Assembly: GCA_025356445.1 (NCBI GenBank)
Contig: JANXSZ010000035.1
Location: 1-64,000, forward strand
Source of the DNA: Betaproteobacteria bacterium
GTDB lineage: Bacteria > Pseudomonadota > Gammaproteobacteria > Burkholderiales > Burkholderiaceae_C
Direction of reading: 5' to 3'
Length of the DNA: 64,000 nucleotides
Shown here piece after piece: positions 25,096 to 35,140 of this stretch. A program made the position numbers and the translations under genes. Within the stretch, counting starts at the first letter, position 1. Each line of letters begins with the position of its first letter. Below the pieces are notes generated by a model. The model did not search any database and was not told the DNA's origin. It saw only the letters and a program-made list of their open reading frames with translations.

Positions 25096-25929
25096 ATGGA
25101 CACATCCCTCCCCACACCCCCAACCGTCCCCAACATCGTCCTGAATGTCAATGGCATTGAGGTTATCTACAACCACGTCATTCTGGTGCTCAAAGGCGTC
25201 TCGCTGCAAGTGCCCGAGGGCGGTATCGTCGCTATCTTGGGTGGCAACGGTGCAGGCAAAACCACCACGCTGCGGGCCATTTCCAACCTGCTCAAGGGCG
25301 AGCGCGGTGCGGTCACCAAAGGCAGCATTGAGTTGCGCGGTGAGCGCATCGAAAATCTCTCGCCGTCAGATCTTGTGCAGCGTGGCGTGGTACAGGTGAT
25401 GGAAGGCCGCCATTGCTTTGCCCACCTCACCATCGAAGAAAACCTGCTGACCGGTGGCTACACCCGCAAAGACCCTGCCGAAGTGGCGCGCAACCTGGAA
25501 AAGGTCTATACCTATTTCCCCCGCCTGAAAACCCGGCGCACCTCGCAGGCAGCCTATACCTCGGGTGGCGAACAGCAGATGTGCGCCATTGGCCGCGCAC
25601 TGATGGCCAACCCCAGCATGGTGCTGCTGGACGAGCCGTCCATGGGCCTCGCACCGCAAATCGTGGAAGAGGTGTTTGAGATCGTCAAAGACCTCAACGC
25701 CAAAGAAAAAGTCACCTTCCTGCTGGCCGAGCAAAACACCAACATGGCGCTGAAATACGCTGACTATGGTTACATCATGGAAAGTGGCCGCGTGGTGATG
25801 GACGGCGTGGCCAGCGATCTGGCCAACAACGAAGATGTGAAAGAGTTCTACCTGGGCGTTGGCGGCACCGAGCGCAAAAGCTTCAAGGACGTGAAAAGCT
25901 ACAAGCGCCGTAAACGCTGGTTGGCTTAA
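25096..25929 (+). CDS. livF: Liv-type ABC transporter ATP-binding protein (LivF-like)
   Basis: 277 residues. Walker A is GGNGAGKTT, the Q-loop region has VVQVMEGRHCFAHLTIEENL, the signature is YTSGGEQQMCAIGRAL, Walker B is VLLDEPSMGLAP, and the switch is LAEQNTNMALKYADYGYIMESG. Its extended C-terminus (KSFKDVKSYKRRKRWLA) is the basic tail seen in family members from betaproteobacterial acid-uptake clusters. It is separated from the binding-protein gene by a 111-bp hairpin region and followed after 48 nt by the broken CoA ligase. Confidence 0.85.
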   Translation: MDTSLPTPPTVPNIVLNVNGIEVIYNHVILVLKGVSLQVPEGGIVAILGGNGAGKTTTLRAISNLLKGERGAVTKGSIELRGERIENLSPSDLVQRGVVQVMEGRHCFAHLTIEENLLTGGYTRKDPAEVARNLEKVYTYFPRLKTRRTSQAAYTSGGEQQMCAIGRALMANPSMVLLDEPSMGLAPQIVEEVFEIVKDLNAKEKVTFLLAEQNTNMALKYADYGYIMESGRVVMDGVASDLANNEDVKEFYLGVGGTERKSFKDVKSYKRRKRWLA

Positions 25930-25977
25930 ACCCGTCATCCTTCAATACTCCCCAAAAGAACCGCAAGAAAGAACCCT

Positions 25978-27236
25978 ATGAGCGATTTTTTTGATGCGCT
26001 AGAGCAGCGCGATCCGGCTGCCCGTGAAGCTGCACTGCTCGCCGCCTTGCCCGTCCAAATCGCCCACGCACAGGCCCATGCCCCGGCTTTTGCCCGTATC
26101 TTGCACGGTGTGACGGCGGCCAGCATCACCAGCCGTGCTGCCTTGGCCCAGCTGCCTGTTACCCGAAAAAGTGAACTGCTCGAATTGCAGCAGAAACACC
26201 GTGCAGTGGACGTCTTTGGCGGTTTTGGTGCTGTCAAGTTTGGAGCGAACATGCCTCGCATCTTCGCCAGCCCTGGCACGCTGTACGAACCAGACGGTCT
26301 GGGGCCTGACATTGGCGCATGGCACGTGCGATGTTCGCGGCGGGCTTCAGACCGGGGCAACTGATCCACAACTGCTTCAGCTACCACTTTGTGCCTGCTG
26401 GCGCGATGATGGAAAGTGGCGCCCATGCGCTGGGTTGCACGGTGTTTCCTGGAGGAACCGGTCAAACCGAGCAGCAGGTGATGGCGATGGTCGATTTGTT
26501 ACCCGCAGGCTACATCGGTACGCCCAGCTTCCTCAAAATCATTCTGGAAAAAGCCGCTGAAATGGGCGTAGCCCTGCCCAGCGTGACCAAGGCGCTGTTT
26601 GGCGGCGAGGCCTTCCCGCCTTCGCTGCGCGACTGGTACCTGGCCCACGGCGTGACGGGTTACCAATGCTATGCCACCGCCGATCTGGGTTTGATTGCCT
26701 ACGAGACGTCTGCCCGTGAAGGCTTGGTACTCGACGAAGGCGTGATTCTGGAAATCGTCCGCCCCGGTACCGGTGAACCTGTGCCAGACGGTGAAGTGGG
26801 CGAGGTGGTCATCACCACCTTCAGCACCGGTTACCCGTTGATCCGTTTTGGCACCGGCGATTTGTCTGCCGTGTTACCCGGCCATTGCCCCACGGGCCGT
26901 ACCAATACCCGCATCAAAGGCTGGTTAGGGCGGGCTGACCAAACCACCAAGATTCGCGGTATGTTCGTCCATCCCAGCCAGGTGGCAGACATTGCCAAGC
27001 GTTTCCCGCAGGTGCTGCGCTCGCGCCTGGTGGTCGCAGGTGAGATGGCGAACGACCAGATGACGCTGAAAGTGGAAGTCACCTCCGAGGCCGTCGCTGA
27101 CAGGGACGCACTGGTGCTGGCGCTGGGCCAAGCGGTACGCGATGTCACCAAACTGCGCGGCGACGTGCTGATCGTGCCTACAGGCAGCCTGCCTAACGAT
27201 GGCAAGGTGATTGAGGATGCCCGCAGCTACGCCTGA
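25978..27236 (+). pseudogene. Phenylacetate-CoA-ligase-like protein, interrupted by a -1 frameshift
   Basis: Two frames together make one adenylate-forming enzyme of about 419 residues, similar in size to PaaK. Frame 1 (from 25978) runs to GPDIGAW at 26322. Frame 2 resumes at once with ARAMFAAGFRPGQLIHNCFSYHF and continues to 27236. One G appears to be missing at about 26320-26322 (TGG-CAC where TGG-GCA is expected). Later blocks are intact: GYIGTPSFLK, LFGGEAFPPSLR, YATADLG, IRFGTGDLSAV, and the C-terminal LIVPTGSLPNDGKVIEDAR. The frameshift may be a real inactivation or a sequence error. Its position at the end of the Liv cluster suggests activation of an imported, perhaps aromatic, acid. 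Confidence 0.78.
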
Positions 27237-27367
27237 GCACCGCTAATTTCAGTCAGCATCCGGTCAGCTTGTAAGTAGTTACCGCGTTATAGGCTAAGCG
27301 GCTTGCCGCTACAGTCGCCATTCGTCCCCTGTTGGCCTTTTGGATGTGTTTGAACCTTGGAATGCTC

Positions 27368-28360
27368 ATGAATAAATTATTGACCCTGACTTTGGCGGTT
27401 GCCGCCACCTTCTCTGTGCTGTCATCGGCACAAGCCTCGGACTTTCCGATCAAAGACAAGCCGATCACCATCATCGTGCCCTTTACCGCTGGTGGCCCCA
27501 CCGACCGAGTGGCCCGTGATTTGGCCGAATCCCTGCGCAAGCCGCTGGGTGCGTCTGCTGTGGTGATTGAGAACGCTCCTGGTGCTGGCAGTTCCATTGG
27601 CGCCAACAAGGTTGCCAAAGCCTCGCCTGATGGCCACACGCTGTTGCTGAACCACATTGGCATGGCCACCATTCCCACGCTGGTGCGCAGCGTGCCGTTC
27701 AAGGTGGAAACCGATTTTGAATACCTGGGCATGATCAACGAAGTGCCGATGACGCTGGTCAGCAAGCCCACGCTGCCTGCCAAAAACTACAAAGAGCTGG
27801 TCACGTGGATCGCAGCCAACAAAGGCAAGATCAACCTCGGTAATGCCGGTATCGGCTCGGCCTCACACCTGTGCGGCTTGTTGCTTCAAACAGCCTTGCA
27901 AACCGACATGACCACCATCCCCTACAAAGGCACGTCGGCCGCGATGAACGACCTGCTGGGTGGCCAGATCGACTTGATGTGTGACCAAACCACCAACACC
28001 ACGGGCCAGATCGAAGCCAAAAAGATCAACGCCTACGCCGTCACCACCACCAAGCACCTCACCATCCCCGCGCTCAAAGACCTGCCCACGTTGCAAGAGT
28101 CGGGCTTGAAGGGCTTTGAGATCACCATCTGGCACGGCCTGTACGCCCCCAAAGGCACACCGCCCGAGATCGTGAAGAAGATCAACGATGCCCTTAAAGT
28201 GGCATTGAAAGACCCCGAATTCATCAAGAAAGAAGAAGGTTTGGGCGCGATCATCATCAGCGACAAGCGCGTGGAGCCTGCTGAGCATAAAAAATACGTG
28301 GCGTCAGAAATCGCCAAGTGGAGCCCCATCATCAAGGCAGCTGGCGTTTACGCGGATTAA
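27368..28360 (+). CDS. Bug-family (TctC-type) periplasmic solute-binding protein
   Basis: 330 residues from the ATG at 27368; 27362 is an alternative start. The signal peptide NKLLTLTLAVAATFSVLSSAQA is cut before SDFP. The mature part has the Bug hallmarks KPITIIVPFTAGGPTDRVARDLAESL and ENAPGAGSSIGANKVAKASPDGHTLL. Such proteins bind carboxylates such as citrate, glutarate, nicotinate or aromatic acids for tripartite tricarboxylate transporters. No TctA/TctB membrane genes are adjacent, so it is an orphan receptor, as is common in Burkholderiales. A second Bug gene follows after a terminator. Confidence 0.85.
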   Translation: MNKLLTLTLAVAATFSVLSSAQASDFPIKDKPITIIVPFTAGGPTDRVARDLAESLRKPLGASAVVIENAPGAGSSIGANKVAKASPDGHTLLLNHIGMATIPTLVRSVPFKVETDFEYLGMINEVPMTLVSKPTLPAKNYKELVTWIAANKGKINLGNAGIGSASHLCGLLLQTALQTDMTTIPYKGTSAAMNDLLGGQIDLMCDQTTNTTGQIEAKKINAYAVTTTKHLTIPALKDLPTLQESGLKGFEITIWHGLYAPKGTPPEIVKKINDALKVALKDPEFIKKEEGLGAIIISDKRVEPAEHKKYVASEIAKWSPIIKAAGVYAD

Positions 28361-28413
28361 GCCTGCGCTTGCTACGCTGATCTGCGCGTAACGGGCTACA
28401 GTAGCCCACCACC

Positions 28414-28449
28414 AGCCACCTTGACGCTAGCGCGTGGGGTGGCTTTTTT
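28414..28449 (+). terminator. Rho-independent terminator between the two Bug genes
   Basis: AGCCACC and GGTGGCT form a stem around a GC-rich internal loop, followed by TTTTTT on the plus strand, about 55 nt after the first Bug stop. The second Bug gene therefore has its own promoter or relies on read-through. Confidence 0.75.
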
Positions 28450-28483
28450 CATGGGGATTTCACCCCTTCGACGGAGACAATGC

Positions 28484-29521
28484 ATGAACCAGTTCCAGCC
28501 CGCAGTCCCAGCCGTTTTCAAGCCAAAACGCCATTTTCTGCTTACTGCATCGGCTTTAGCAGCTTCTTTTTTCATAGCAATTCCGGTGCTGGCTCAAACC
28601 ACATGGCCCACCAAACCGGTCAAAATTGTTGTGCCCTTTGCGGCGGGGGGCACCACAGACATCTTGGCGCGCGCCATGGCGCCTGAGCTGTCCAAAGCGT
28701 TTGGCCAGCAGTTCATTGTCGAAAATCGCCCTGGTGCCGGGGGCAATCTGGGGGCTGATGTGGTCGCTAAATCGCCCGCAGACGGCTACACCTTGCTGAT
28801 GGGCACCGTGGGCACGCACGGCATCAACCGCGCGCTGTACGACAAGATGCCCTTCGATTCGATCAAAGACTTTGCACCCGTCACCCTGGTGGCGGCTGTG
28901 CCCAATGTGATGGTGGTGAATGCCGAGGCCGCGCGTGCGCGTGGCATCAACACCGTGGCGGACTTCATCAAATACGCCAAAGCCAATCCTGGCAAGCTCA
29001 GCATGGCGTCCAGCGGCAACGGCACGTCGATTCACCTCGCCGGTGAGCTGTTCAAAACCATGACCGGCACCTTCATGACGCACATTCCCTACCGGGGCTC
29101 AGGCCCGGCGCTGCTCGACATGGTGGGCGGTAATGTGGATGTGATGTTCGACAACTTGCCTTCCTCCATGCCACAAATCAAAGGCGGCAAGCTCAAAGCC
29201 CTGGCGGTGACCAGTGCCCAGCGCTCTGCGGCCATGCCCGATGTGCCCACGCTGGAGCAGGCCGGTGGCGCAGCGCTCAAAGGCTATGACGCCAGCTCGT
29301 GGTTTGGTCTGTTGGCTCCCGCAGGCACACCTGCGGATGTGGTGAGCCGCATCCAGCAAGAGGTGGCCAAGTCGCTCAGTACCCCGGCGATCAAGGAAAA
29401 GCTGTTGGCCCAAGGGGCGATTCCCAGTGGTAACACGCCGCAGGAGTTCGTGACCTTCATTGCCGCTGAGCACAAGAAGTGGGCACAGGTCGTCAAAGCT
29501 TCGGGCGCGAGGGTGGACTGA
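28484..29521 (+). CDS. Bug-family periplasmic solute-binding protein
   Basis: 345 residues from the ATG at 28484, preceded by GGAGA. Longer frames lack a site and run through the terminator. A long n-region (about 18 residues) precedes the hydrophobic core [20 protein letters not shown]. The family blocks are [26 protein letters not shown] and [26 protein letters not shown]. The signal-peptide codons around 28558-28585 are AT-rich and contain ATAGCAATT, resembling the repeated motif of this window. The ligand is unknown, probably a carboxylate. It is an orphan like its neighbour. Confidence 0.85.
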   Translation: MNQFQPAVPAVFKPKRHFLLTASALAASFFIAIPVLAQTTWPTKPVKIVVPFAAGGTTDILARAMAPELSKAFGQQFIVENRPGAGGNLGADVVAKSPADGYTLLMGTVGTHGINRALYDKMPFDSIKDFAPVTLVAAVPNVMVVNAEAARARGINTVADFIKYAKANPGKLSMASSGNGTSIHLAGELFKTMTGTFMTHIPYRGSGPALLDMVGGNVDVMFDNLPSSMPQIKGGKLKALAVTSAQRSAAMPDVPTLEQAGGAALKGYDASSWFGLLAPAGTPADVVSRIQQEVAKSLSTPAIKEKLLAQGAIPSGNTPQEFVTFIAAEHKKWAQVVKASGARVD

Positions 29522-29554
29522 ACACAAGGCCTGGGCAAGACATAGACTAGGGCG

Positions 29555-31033
29555 ATGATTTTTCGCTTGAACCTCGCCGCCTTTACCGTGGCCGTCGTGG
29601 TCTTGTGCGCTGCTTTACCGGCGCCAGCCCAGACCCTTTTCCCGCCTGAGATCGACGCGGCCCTCACCCGTGCCAAGCTGCCCAAAGACGCCATCAGCAT
29701 CCTGGTGATGGACGCCGCCCTGGGCCGCACCGCACCGCGCCTGAGCTACCGGGCCAACATCCCCGTGAACCCGGCCTCGGTGATGAAGCTGGTGACGACC
29801 TATGCCGCGTTGGATTTGCTCGGCCCCGCTTACACCTGGAACACACCGGTTTACTTGGATGGCTCCGTGCACAACGGCATACTGCAAGGCAACCTCATCA
29901 TCAAGGGCGTGGGCGACCCCAAGCTGGTGATGGAGCGCCTGTGGTTGCTGTTGCGCCGCGTGCAGGGCCTGGGCATCAAGACCATCGCGGGTGACATCAT
30001 TCTCGACCACAGTGCGTTCGATGTGCCAGAGGTTGACCCGGCCAGCTTTGACGGCGAGGCACTGCGCCCCTACAACGCGGCACCCGATGCGCTGCTGCTG
30101 AACTTCAAATCCGTCATCATGACTTTCAGTCCTGATCGGGGGGCTGGCGTCGCGCAAATTGGCACAGATCCTCCGTTAGCCGGTGTGCAGCTGCCCACCA
30201 GCGTACCCTTGCAAGCGGGAGACTGCGGCGATTACCGTGCCGCCTTGAAAGCCGATTTCAGCGATGCAAACCGCATTCGCTTGGCCGGTGCCTACCCCGC
30301 CAATTGCGGTGAAAAAATCTGGCCCGTGGCCTACGCCGACCCGAAAAGCTACGCTGCGCGTGCCGTTGAAGGCCAGTGGCGTGACCTGGGTGGCAAGCTC
30401 ACAGGCCGGGTTCGCGACGGAGCCGTCCCGGCGGGGTTACGCCCCGCTTTTGAGCAGGCCTCGCCCCCGTTGGCCGACGTGGTGCGTGACATCAACAAGT
30501 ACAGCAACAACGTGATGGCACAGCAGGTGTTTTTGAGCTTGAGTTTGCCGCCATCGCTACCCGTACCTTCAGCTGGATTTCCAGCGCCACCCGCCGCCAC
30601 GTTTGAAGCCTCCCGTGAGGTGGTGCGCAGCTGGTGGAAAGAGCGCCTGCCCGGTGTGGATGCCCCCACGCTGGAGAACGGCTCAGGCCTTTCCCGCAAT
30701 GAGCGCATCACCGCACAGGCCCTGGGGCAGATGCTGCAAGCCGCCTACCAGTCGCCCGTGATGCCCGAGCTGATGTCGTCGCTCCCGATTGCGGGGGTGG
30801 ATGGCACACTGCGGCGCGCCAAAACACGCACAGCACAGGGAGTCGCTCACCTGAAAACAGGCAGCCTGCGCGATGTGACTGCGGTGGCGGGGTATGTGCT
30901 GGGGGCCAGCGGGCGGCGCTATGTGCTGGTCGCCATCGTCAACCACCCCACGCTGGTGAACAACGCCCGCCCGGTGTTTGAGGCCCTCGTGGAATGGACT
31001 TTGAAGGACGATGATCAAAGGCGACGCGATTAA
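29555..31033 (+). CDS. dacB: D-alanyl-D-alanine carboxypeptidase/endopeptidase (PBP4 type)
   Basis: 492 residues, the family size. A signal peptide ends in APAQ (about residue 26). Serine peptidase S13 motifs are complete: Ser75-Val-Met-Lys78 (PASVMKL), the SxN motif in KYSNNVMAQQ, and KTG in HLKTGSLRDV. The insert domain between motifs 1 and 2 is present. It trims or cleaves peptidoglycan peptide crosslinks in the periplasm. It starts 33 nt after a Bug gene but is functionally unrelated. The following chemoreceptor has its own leader region. Confidence 0.88.
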   Translation: MIFRLNLAAFTVAVVVLCAALPAPAQTLFPPEIDAALTRAKLPKDAISILVMDAALGRTAPRLSYRANIPVNPASVMKLVTTYAALDLLGPAYTWNTPVYLDGSVHNGILQGNLIIKGVGDPKLVMERLWLLLRRVQGLGIKTIAGDIILDHSAFDVPEVDPASFDGEALRPYNAAPDALLLNFKSVIMTFSPDRGAGVAQIGTDPPLAGVQLPTSVPLQAGDCGDYRAALKADFSDANRIRLAGAYPANCGEKIWPVAYADPKSYAARAVEGQWRDLGGKLTGRVRDGAVPAGLRPAFEQASPPLADVVRDINKYSNNVMAQQVFLSLSLPPSLPVPSAGFPAPPAATFEASREVVRSWWKERLPGVDAPTLENGSGLSRNERITAQALGQMLQAAYQSPVMPELMSSLPIAGVDGTLRRAKTRTAQGVAHLKTGSLRDVTAVAGYVLGASGRRYVLVAIVNHPTLVNNARPVFEALVEWTLKDDDQRRRD

Positions 31034-31168
31034 TCCTCTTGCGCTGTGGGTGGCCTGCGGCAAACGCTTAACCCCAGGCCGCGATATGGTTTTGGCTTGG
31101 CCCCGCTTTGGTCTTGGTGGATTGCAGTAAGCTGCATTGCGCTTGTGCATATCCATGGGACACACACT

Positions 31169-32950
31169 ATGAAATTTGGTAATTTTGGTATCGCCGCACG
31201 CTTGTATCTGGCTGCAGCCGTTTTAGTGCTGGGTTTTGTGGGCGTTTCGGTGGTGAGTTGGAACAAATCCAACAACGTCCAGTCGTTTGTCGATCACACC
31301 AGTAACGTGACGATGGTTCAGTTGTCGCGTGTTTCGGAGATGGAGCTTAACGTCACCCGGGTTTCTCTTCAGTTGCGCCACGGTATGCTGGTGAAAACGC
31401 CCGCTGACAAAGCCACTACCCTGGCCGATATTGCGGTCAAGCGCAAACTCCTTGACACGCTGTTGACCGAATTCGAGAACACGCTGGAAACACCTGAGAA
31501 GAAAGCCGGCTTTGCCAACGTGCACAAGGGGTTTGCCGATTTTTGGGCGGATGGTGTGGCCAACATCAAATTGATTGAGGCGGATCAAAAAGACGAAGCC
31601 TTCACTTACCTTGTGGACAAAACCATCCCCACGCGCAACCTTCTTTTGGCGTTGCTGTCGGGTGAGAAAAAACGGCTGGCCACACAACTTTCCGATGAGA
31701 TTCACGGCGTGGTCTCCAATTCGACCGATGTGCGTAACTATGTTGCGGTTGCGACGCTGCTGGGAGCGGTCATTTTGCTGTTTGTTGTTTGGCATGTCGG
31801 TGCCCTGCTGCGGCACCGTGTGGCTTTGGCAGGAAGCATGGCGACACGTGTGCGTGATGGCGATTTGGTCACCACGGTTGATGACACTGCCCACGATGAA
31901 TTCAGTCCCTTGCTGAGTGCGCTGAATGACATGCAGGCCTCATTGATCCGTGTGGTCAGCACTGTGCGCGTGAATGCTGACAGTGTGGCTACGGCCAGTG
32001 CCGAGATTGCACAAGGGAACAACGATTTGTCGCAACGCACGGAGCAGCAGGCCAGTGCGCTGGAAGAAACTGCCGCGTCCATGGAGCAACTGGGGGCCAC
32101 GGTGCGCCACAACGCGGACAACGCCAAGCAGGCCAGCCAATTGGCGTTCAAAGCGTCCTCCGTGGCGGTGGCAGGCGGCGATGTGGTGAGCCAAGTGGTG
32201 GACACCATGAAGGGCATCAACGAGTCATCGCGCAAAATCTCGGACATCATCGGAGTGATCGACGGTATCGCTTTCCAGACCAACATCCTGGCGCTGAATG
32301 CCGCTGTCGAGGCGGCCCGCGCGGGTGAGCAAGGCCGTGGCTTTGCGGTGGTGGCTGGCGAAGTGCGCAGTCTGGCGCAGCGCAGTGCCGATGCCGCCAA
32401 GGAAATCAAAAGCCTCATCAGTGCCAGCGTAGAGCGCGTTGGCCATGGCACCGTGCTGGTGGACAAGGCCGGTGAAACCATGGCCGAGGTGGTGAGTTCC
32501 ATCAAGCGCGTCACGGACATCGTCGGCGAGATCAGCTCTGCCAGCCAAGAGCAGAGCATGGGCGTGCAGCAGGTGGGCCAGGCCGTGACGCAAATGGACC
32601 AGGCTACGCAGCAAAACGCCGCACTGGTGGAAGAGTCCGCCGCGGCTGCTGATACGCTGAAGGTGCAGGCGTTGACGCTGGTAGAGGCGGTCGCAGTGTT
32701 CCAGTTGCCCGGTGGGCGCAGCATGGCCCCTCCACCTGCCGTCTCCGTGAAGCGTGCCGCGACCAGCACACCATCCCCCGCACGTGCACCGCAGCACAAA
32801 CCGGCGTCGCTGGCGGCAGCCAGTGCCCCCCGCATGGCCCCTGCGAAACCGGCTGCGCGGCCTCCCGCCGCGTTGTCATCCCCCAAAGCCTCTGCCCCTT
32901 CACCGTCACCCAAGGCGGCAGGCGGTAACGATGATTGGGAAAGCTTTTGA
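31169..32950 (+). CDS. Methyl-accepting chemotaxis protein with C-terminal CheR-binding pentapeptide
   Basis: 593 residues from the ATG at 31169, where the natural [23 protein letters not shown] membrane start lies. TM1 is about 8-32, a periplasmic four-helix-bundle sensor about 33-188, TM2 about 190-213 and HAMP to about 268. The signalling domain (about 290-520) contains the hairpin tip [36 protein letters not shown], cited here as one continuous conserved range. A flexible Ala-Pro-Ser linker follows, and the protein ends in DWESF, matching the x-W-x-x-F CheR/CheB tether of Tar and Tsr. The ligand is unknown. No other chemotaxis genes are adjacent. Confidence 0.88.
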   Translation: MKFGNFGIAARLYLAAAVLVLGFVGVSVVSWNKSNNVQSFVDHTSNVTMVQLSRVSEMELNVTRVSLQLRHGMLVKTPADKATTLADIAVKRKLLDTLLTEFENTLETPEKKAGFANVHKGFADFWADGVANIKLIEADQKDEAFTYLVDKTIPTRNLLLALLSGEKKRLATQLSDEIHGVVSNSTDVRNYVAVATLLGAVILLFVVWHVGALLRHRVALAGSMATRVRDGDLVTTVDDTAHDEFSPLLSALNDMQASLIRVVSTVRVNADSVATASAEIAQGNNDLSQRTEQQASALEETAASMEQLGATVRHNADNAKQASQLAFKASSVAVAGGDVVSQVVDTMKGINESSRKISDIIGVIDGIAFQTNILALNAAVEAARAGEQGRGFAVVAGEVRSLAQRSADAAKEIKSLISASVERVGHGTVLVDKAGETMAEVVSSIKRVTDIVGEISSASQEQSMGVQQVGQAVTQMDQATQQNAALVEESAAAADTLKVQALTLVEAVAVFQLPGGRSMAPPPAVSVKRAATSTPSPARAPQHKPASLAAASAPRMAPAKPAARPPAALSSPKASAPSPSPKAAGGNDDWESF

Positions 32951-32952
32951 AA

Positions 32953-32988
32953 AAAGCCCCCTGTGTCAAACTTGACACAGGGGGCTTT
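32953..32988. terminator. Perfect 17-bp hairpin between convergent genes, bidirectional terminator
   Basis: AAAGCCCCCTGTGTCAA pairs exactly with TTGACACAGGGGGCTTT around a 2-nt loop, starting 3 nt after the chemoreceptor stop. Flanking A and T runs allow termination in both directions, serving the chemoreceptor and the convergent SGNH gene. Confidence 0.85.
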
Positions 32989-33016
32989 GGTGGGTACGCC
33001 CGCCGTCGGTGATGGC

Positions 33017-33976
33017 TTACCAGCGTGCGCGCAAGCGGGTGTAAGCGTAGGTGCCAAACAGGATGTTGGCCGCTGGGGTGAAGTAAATCAGGTCGGCAAA
33101 CGTGTACTTGGTGTAGTCCAAGCCCGTCGCGATGGTGCTTGTGTTGCACAGCGACGAATTGACCTGACCCGTACCAATACCGATGCCGTTATTGGTATCG
33201 GTCGAGGTGCACACCACCGACGTGGAGTCAAGCAACGCGTAGGCGGTGGGCGCGTTGGTAATCAGGTTGAAGTAGTAGGCCGCGTCCACATAGAGCACGT
33301 TGGTGCCCAGGTTCACGATATTGACGAGCAACTGCTCGTTGAATTTGGCGCTGGCGGTGCTGATGTTGGCGGTTTGCGCCGTGTTGGAGATAGCCCACGG
33401 GGACTTGCCCATGTTGTAGGCACCCGCAACCACCACGTATTTCGCACCGGCTTTCACCAGGCGCTGGATCTGGTTGGCCAAATCCACGCCCGCTTGTCCT
33501 GCGTTGGCGATCATCTGCGCGCTGGTTTGCGTGCCTGCGTTCAGCGCCGCCATTTCAGCGATGGTGTCGCTGATGCCGCCGTTGATCAGCACCACGTCTG
33601 TCACGCCAAAGCTGCCGGTGGCCAAAAACTTGTCGATTTGCTGCGTTACGGAGAGCGTGGTGGTTTTACCCGCTGCATCGGTGGTGTTGGTGACGCGGGC
33701 ATTGCCTTGCGCGTAGCTGGTGCCGCCAGCGGACACGGCCGTCAGCCCCAAGCCAAAGCTGTTGGCGAGTTGGGCCGTCCAGATGTTGAAGCTGCCGTCA
33801 TTTACCGTGTAGCGGCTGCCGTTTTGGCCGACATCACTGAAGCCATCACCAAACGAGATGAAGCGTTTGGGCGTCAAGGCCGATTCAATCGTGCCCGAGC
33901 CACAGGCTGTCAGCACGCTGGCGGCCCCTGCTGCCAAGAGAAAGCCACGTCGACTTGATTGCGCTGTTCCAGCCAT
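33017..33976 (-). CDS. Tat-exported lipoprotein of the SGNH-hydrolase fold, catalytic residues replaced
   Basis: 319 residues. The N-terminus SSRRGFLLAAGAA is a twin-arginine signal and SVLTAC (Cys25) a lipobox. The fold blocks of GDSL/SGNH esterases are recognisable but altered. Block I reads FGDGFSDVG, with Gly45 where the nucleophile Ser is expected. Block III reads NGGISD, with Ser136 where the Asn is expected. Block V reads ADLIYFTP, with Asp295 kept but Tyr298 in the His position. SYAQGNARV (block II) is near normal. Loss of three catalytic residues with an otherwise intact protein suggests a non-enzymatic, perhaps binding or structural, role at the cell surface. Confidence 0.72.
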   Translation of the reverse strand: MAGTAQSSRRGFLLAAGAASVLTACGSGTIESALTPKRFISFGDGFSDVGQNGSRYTVNDGSFNIWTAQLANSFGLGLTAVSAGGTSYAQGNARVTNTTDAAGKTTTLSVTQQIDKFLATGSFGVTDVVLINGGISDTIAEMAALNAGTQTSAQMIANAGQAGVDLANQIQRLVKAGAKYVVVAGAYNMGKSPWAISNTAQTANISTASAKFNEQLLVNIVNLGTNVLYVDAAYYFNLITNAPTAYALLDSTSVVCTSTDTNNGIGIGTGQVNSSLCNTSTIATGLDYTKYTFADLIYFTPAANILFGTYAYTRLRARW

Positions 33977-34105
33977 TCAGTTCTCCAAATTCACAAGTTC
34001 AATAAAGCACGCATTCGATGCGGCAAACGCCAGCTTCAAAGCCGCTGGCCCAGTTCCTCCGAGTTTAACCAGCCCCGGCACCGGCGCGGTTACCGTGCCG
34101 AGGGT

Positions 34106-35140
34106 TTACGCCGTTTTTACCGTGGTTGGCGCTGAAACTACTGTTGCCGCCGTGGCGCGTTGCAGCCGGTCGCGCACGCCTTCCCAGGCCACGTCGTCAG
34201 GTGGGGTTTCAATCCAGATCAGTTTGCAGCCTTGGTCGTCAAAGCTGCGCAGCATGGCAAACAGTTGCTGGGCGGTGGCTACGGCGTCGTCGGGCATGCG
34301 GCGCACCAGCAGTTGGGCAGCACGCACTTGCAACGGGCTGCGTGACCAGATCGCCAGGCCTGACGCACCCGGCCCCAGGATGTCGATAGCGGTTTGCAGC
34401 GCTTTGGCGCTCATCAGGCGGACTGGGGCTTTGGGGGCGTAATGGGCTTCCAAGGTGCCAGAGGCCCGTGGTGCAATCTGGGTGGGCATTAGTAGCTCTT
34501 TATTCAATAGCAAATCCAGTCCGCAAGCGGCCTTGATCTGTGTACGCGTGATGCCGCCAGGGCGCAGCAGCACAGGCACGCCTCGGGTGCAGTCGATGAT
34601 GGTGGACTCAATGCCTACGCTGCACGCCCCGCCGTCCAGGATCAGCAGCCCGTCGCCAAACTCTGCCTGAACATGCGCAGCCGTGGTGGGGCTGACACGG
34701 CCAAACTGGTTGGCACTGGGGGCTGCCAAGCCCCGCACGCCCAAGTCGCGGCAGGCTTGCAGCAGCGCCAGTGCCACCGGGTGTGCCGGGCAGCGCAGGC
34801 CAATTGAATCTTGCCCACCCGCTGCAGCCTGCGCGGTACCGGGTGCGCGTGGCACGATCAGGGTCAGTGGGCCTGGCCAAAAAGCCTGCATCAGCTGGCG
34901 TGCGAAGGTGGGCAGGCGGTCGGCGAAGTGCTCGGCATCTGCCATGTCCGCCACATGGACGATCAGCGGGTGGTCGCTGGGTCGGCCCTTGGCGCTGAAG
35001 ATTTTGGCGACTGCTGCTGCCTGTGTGGCGTCCGCGGCGAGGCCATAGACGGTTTCGGTGGGCAGGCCGAGCAGCTCACCGCGTTGCAGGGCCTGCGCTG
35101 CGGTGGCGATCGCGTCGGGGGTGTTGCCGTCGAGGATCAT
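34106..35140 (-). CDS. tsaC: L-threonylcarbamoyladenylate synthase (Sua5 type)
   Basis: 344 residues from the ATG at 35140, whose first bases overlap the purK stop (ATGA). The long frame upstream of it is inside purK. The YrdC domain (about 1-205) has GELLGLPTETVYGLAADA, KIFSAKGRPSDHPLIVH, AFWPGPLTLIV and SANQFGRVSPTTAAHV. The extra C-terminal domain (about 230-340) marks the Sua5 rather than the short TsaC form. It makes threonylcarbamoyl-AMP for the universal tRNA t6A37 modification. The linker between domains (34486-34515) is AT-rich and holds the TAGCTC...AATAGC motif. It is the third gene of a tightly coupled operon with purE and purK. Confidence 0.88.
   Translation of the reverse strand: MILDGNTPDAIATAAQALQRGELLGLPTETVYGLAADATQAAAVAKIFSAKGRPSDHPLIVHVADMADAEHFADRLPTFARQLMQAFWPGPLTLIVPRAPGTAQAAAGGQDSIGLRCPAHPVALALLQACRDLGVRGLAAPSANQFGRVSPTTAAHVQAEFGDGLLILDGGACSVGIESTIIDCTRGVPVLLRPGGITRTQIKAACGLDLLLNKELLMPTQIAPRASGTLEAHYAPKAPVRLMSAKALQTAIDILGPGASGLAIWSRSPLQVRAAQLLVRRMPDDAVATAQQLFAMLRSFDDQGCKLIWIETPPDDVAWEGVRDRLQRATAATVVSAPTTVKTA

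Noticed and set aside
26316-26331. Programmed -1 frameshift in the phenylacetate-CoA-ligase-like gene
   Set aside because: No slippery heptamer or stimulatory hairpin is evident, and a single missing G explains the break.
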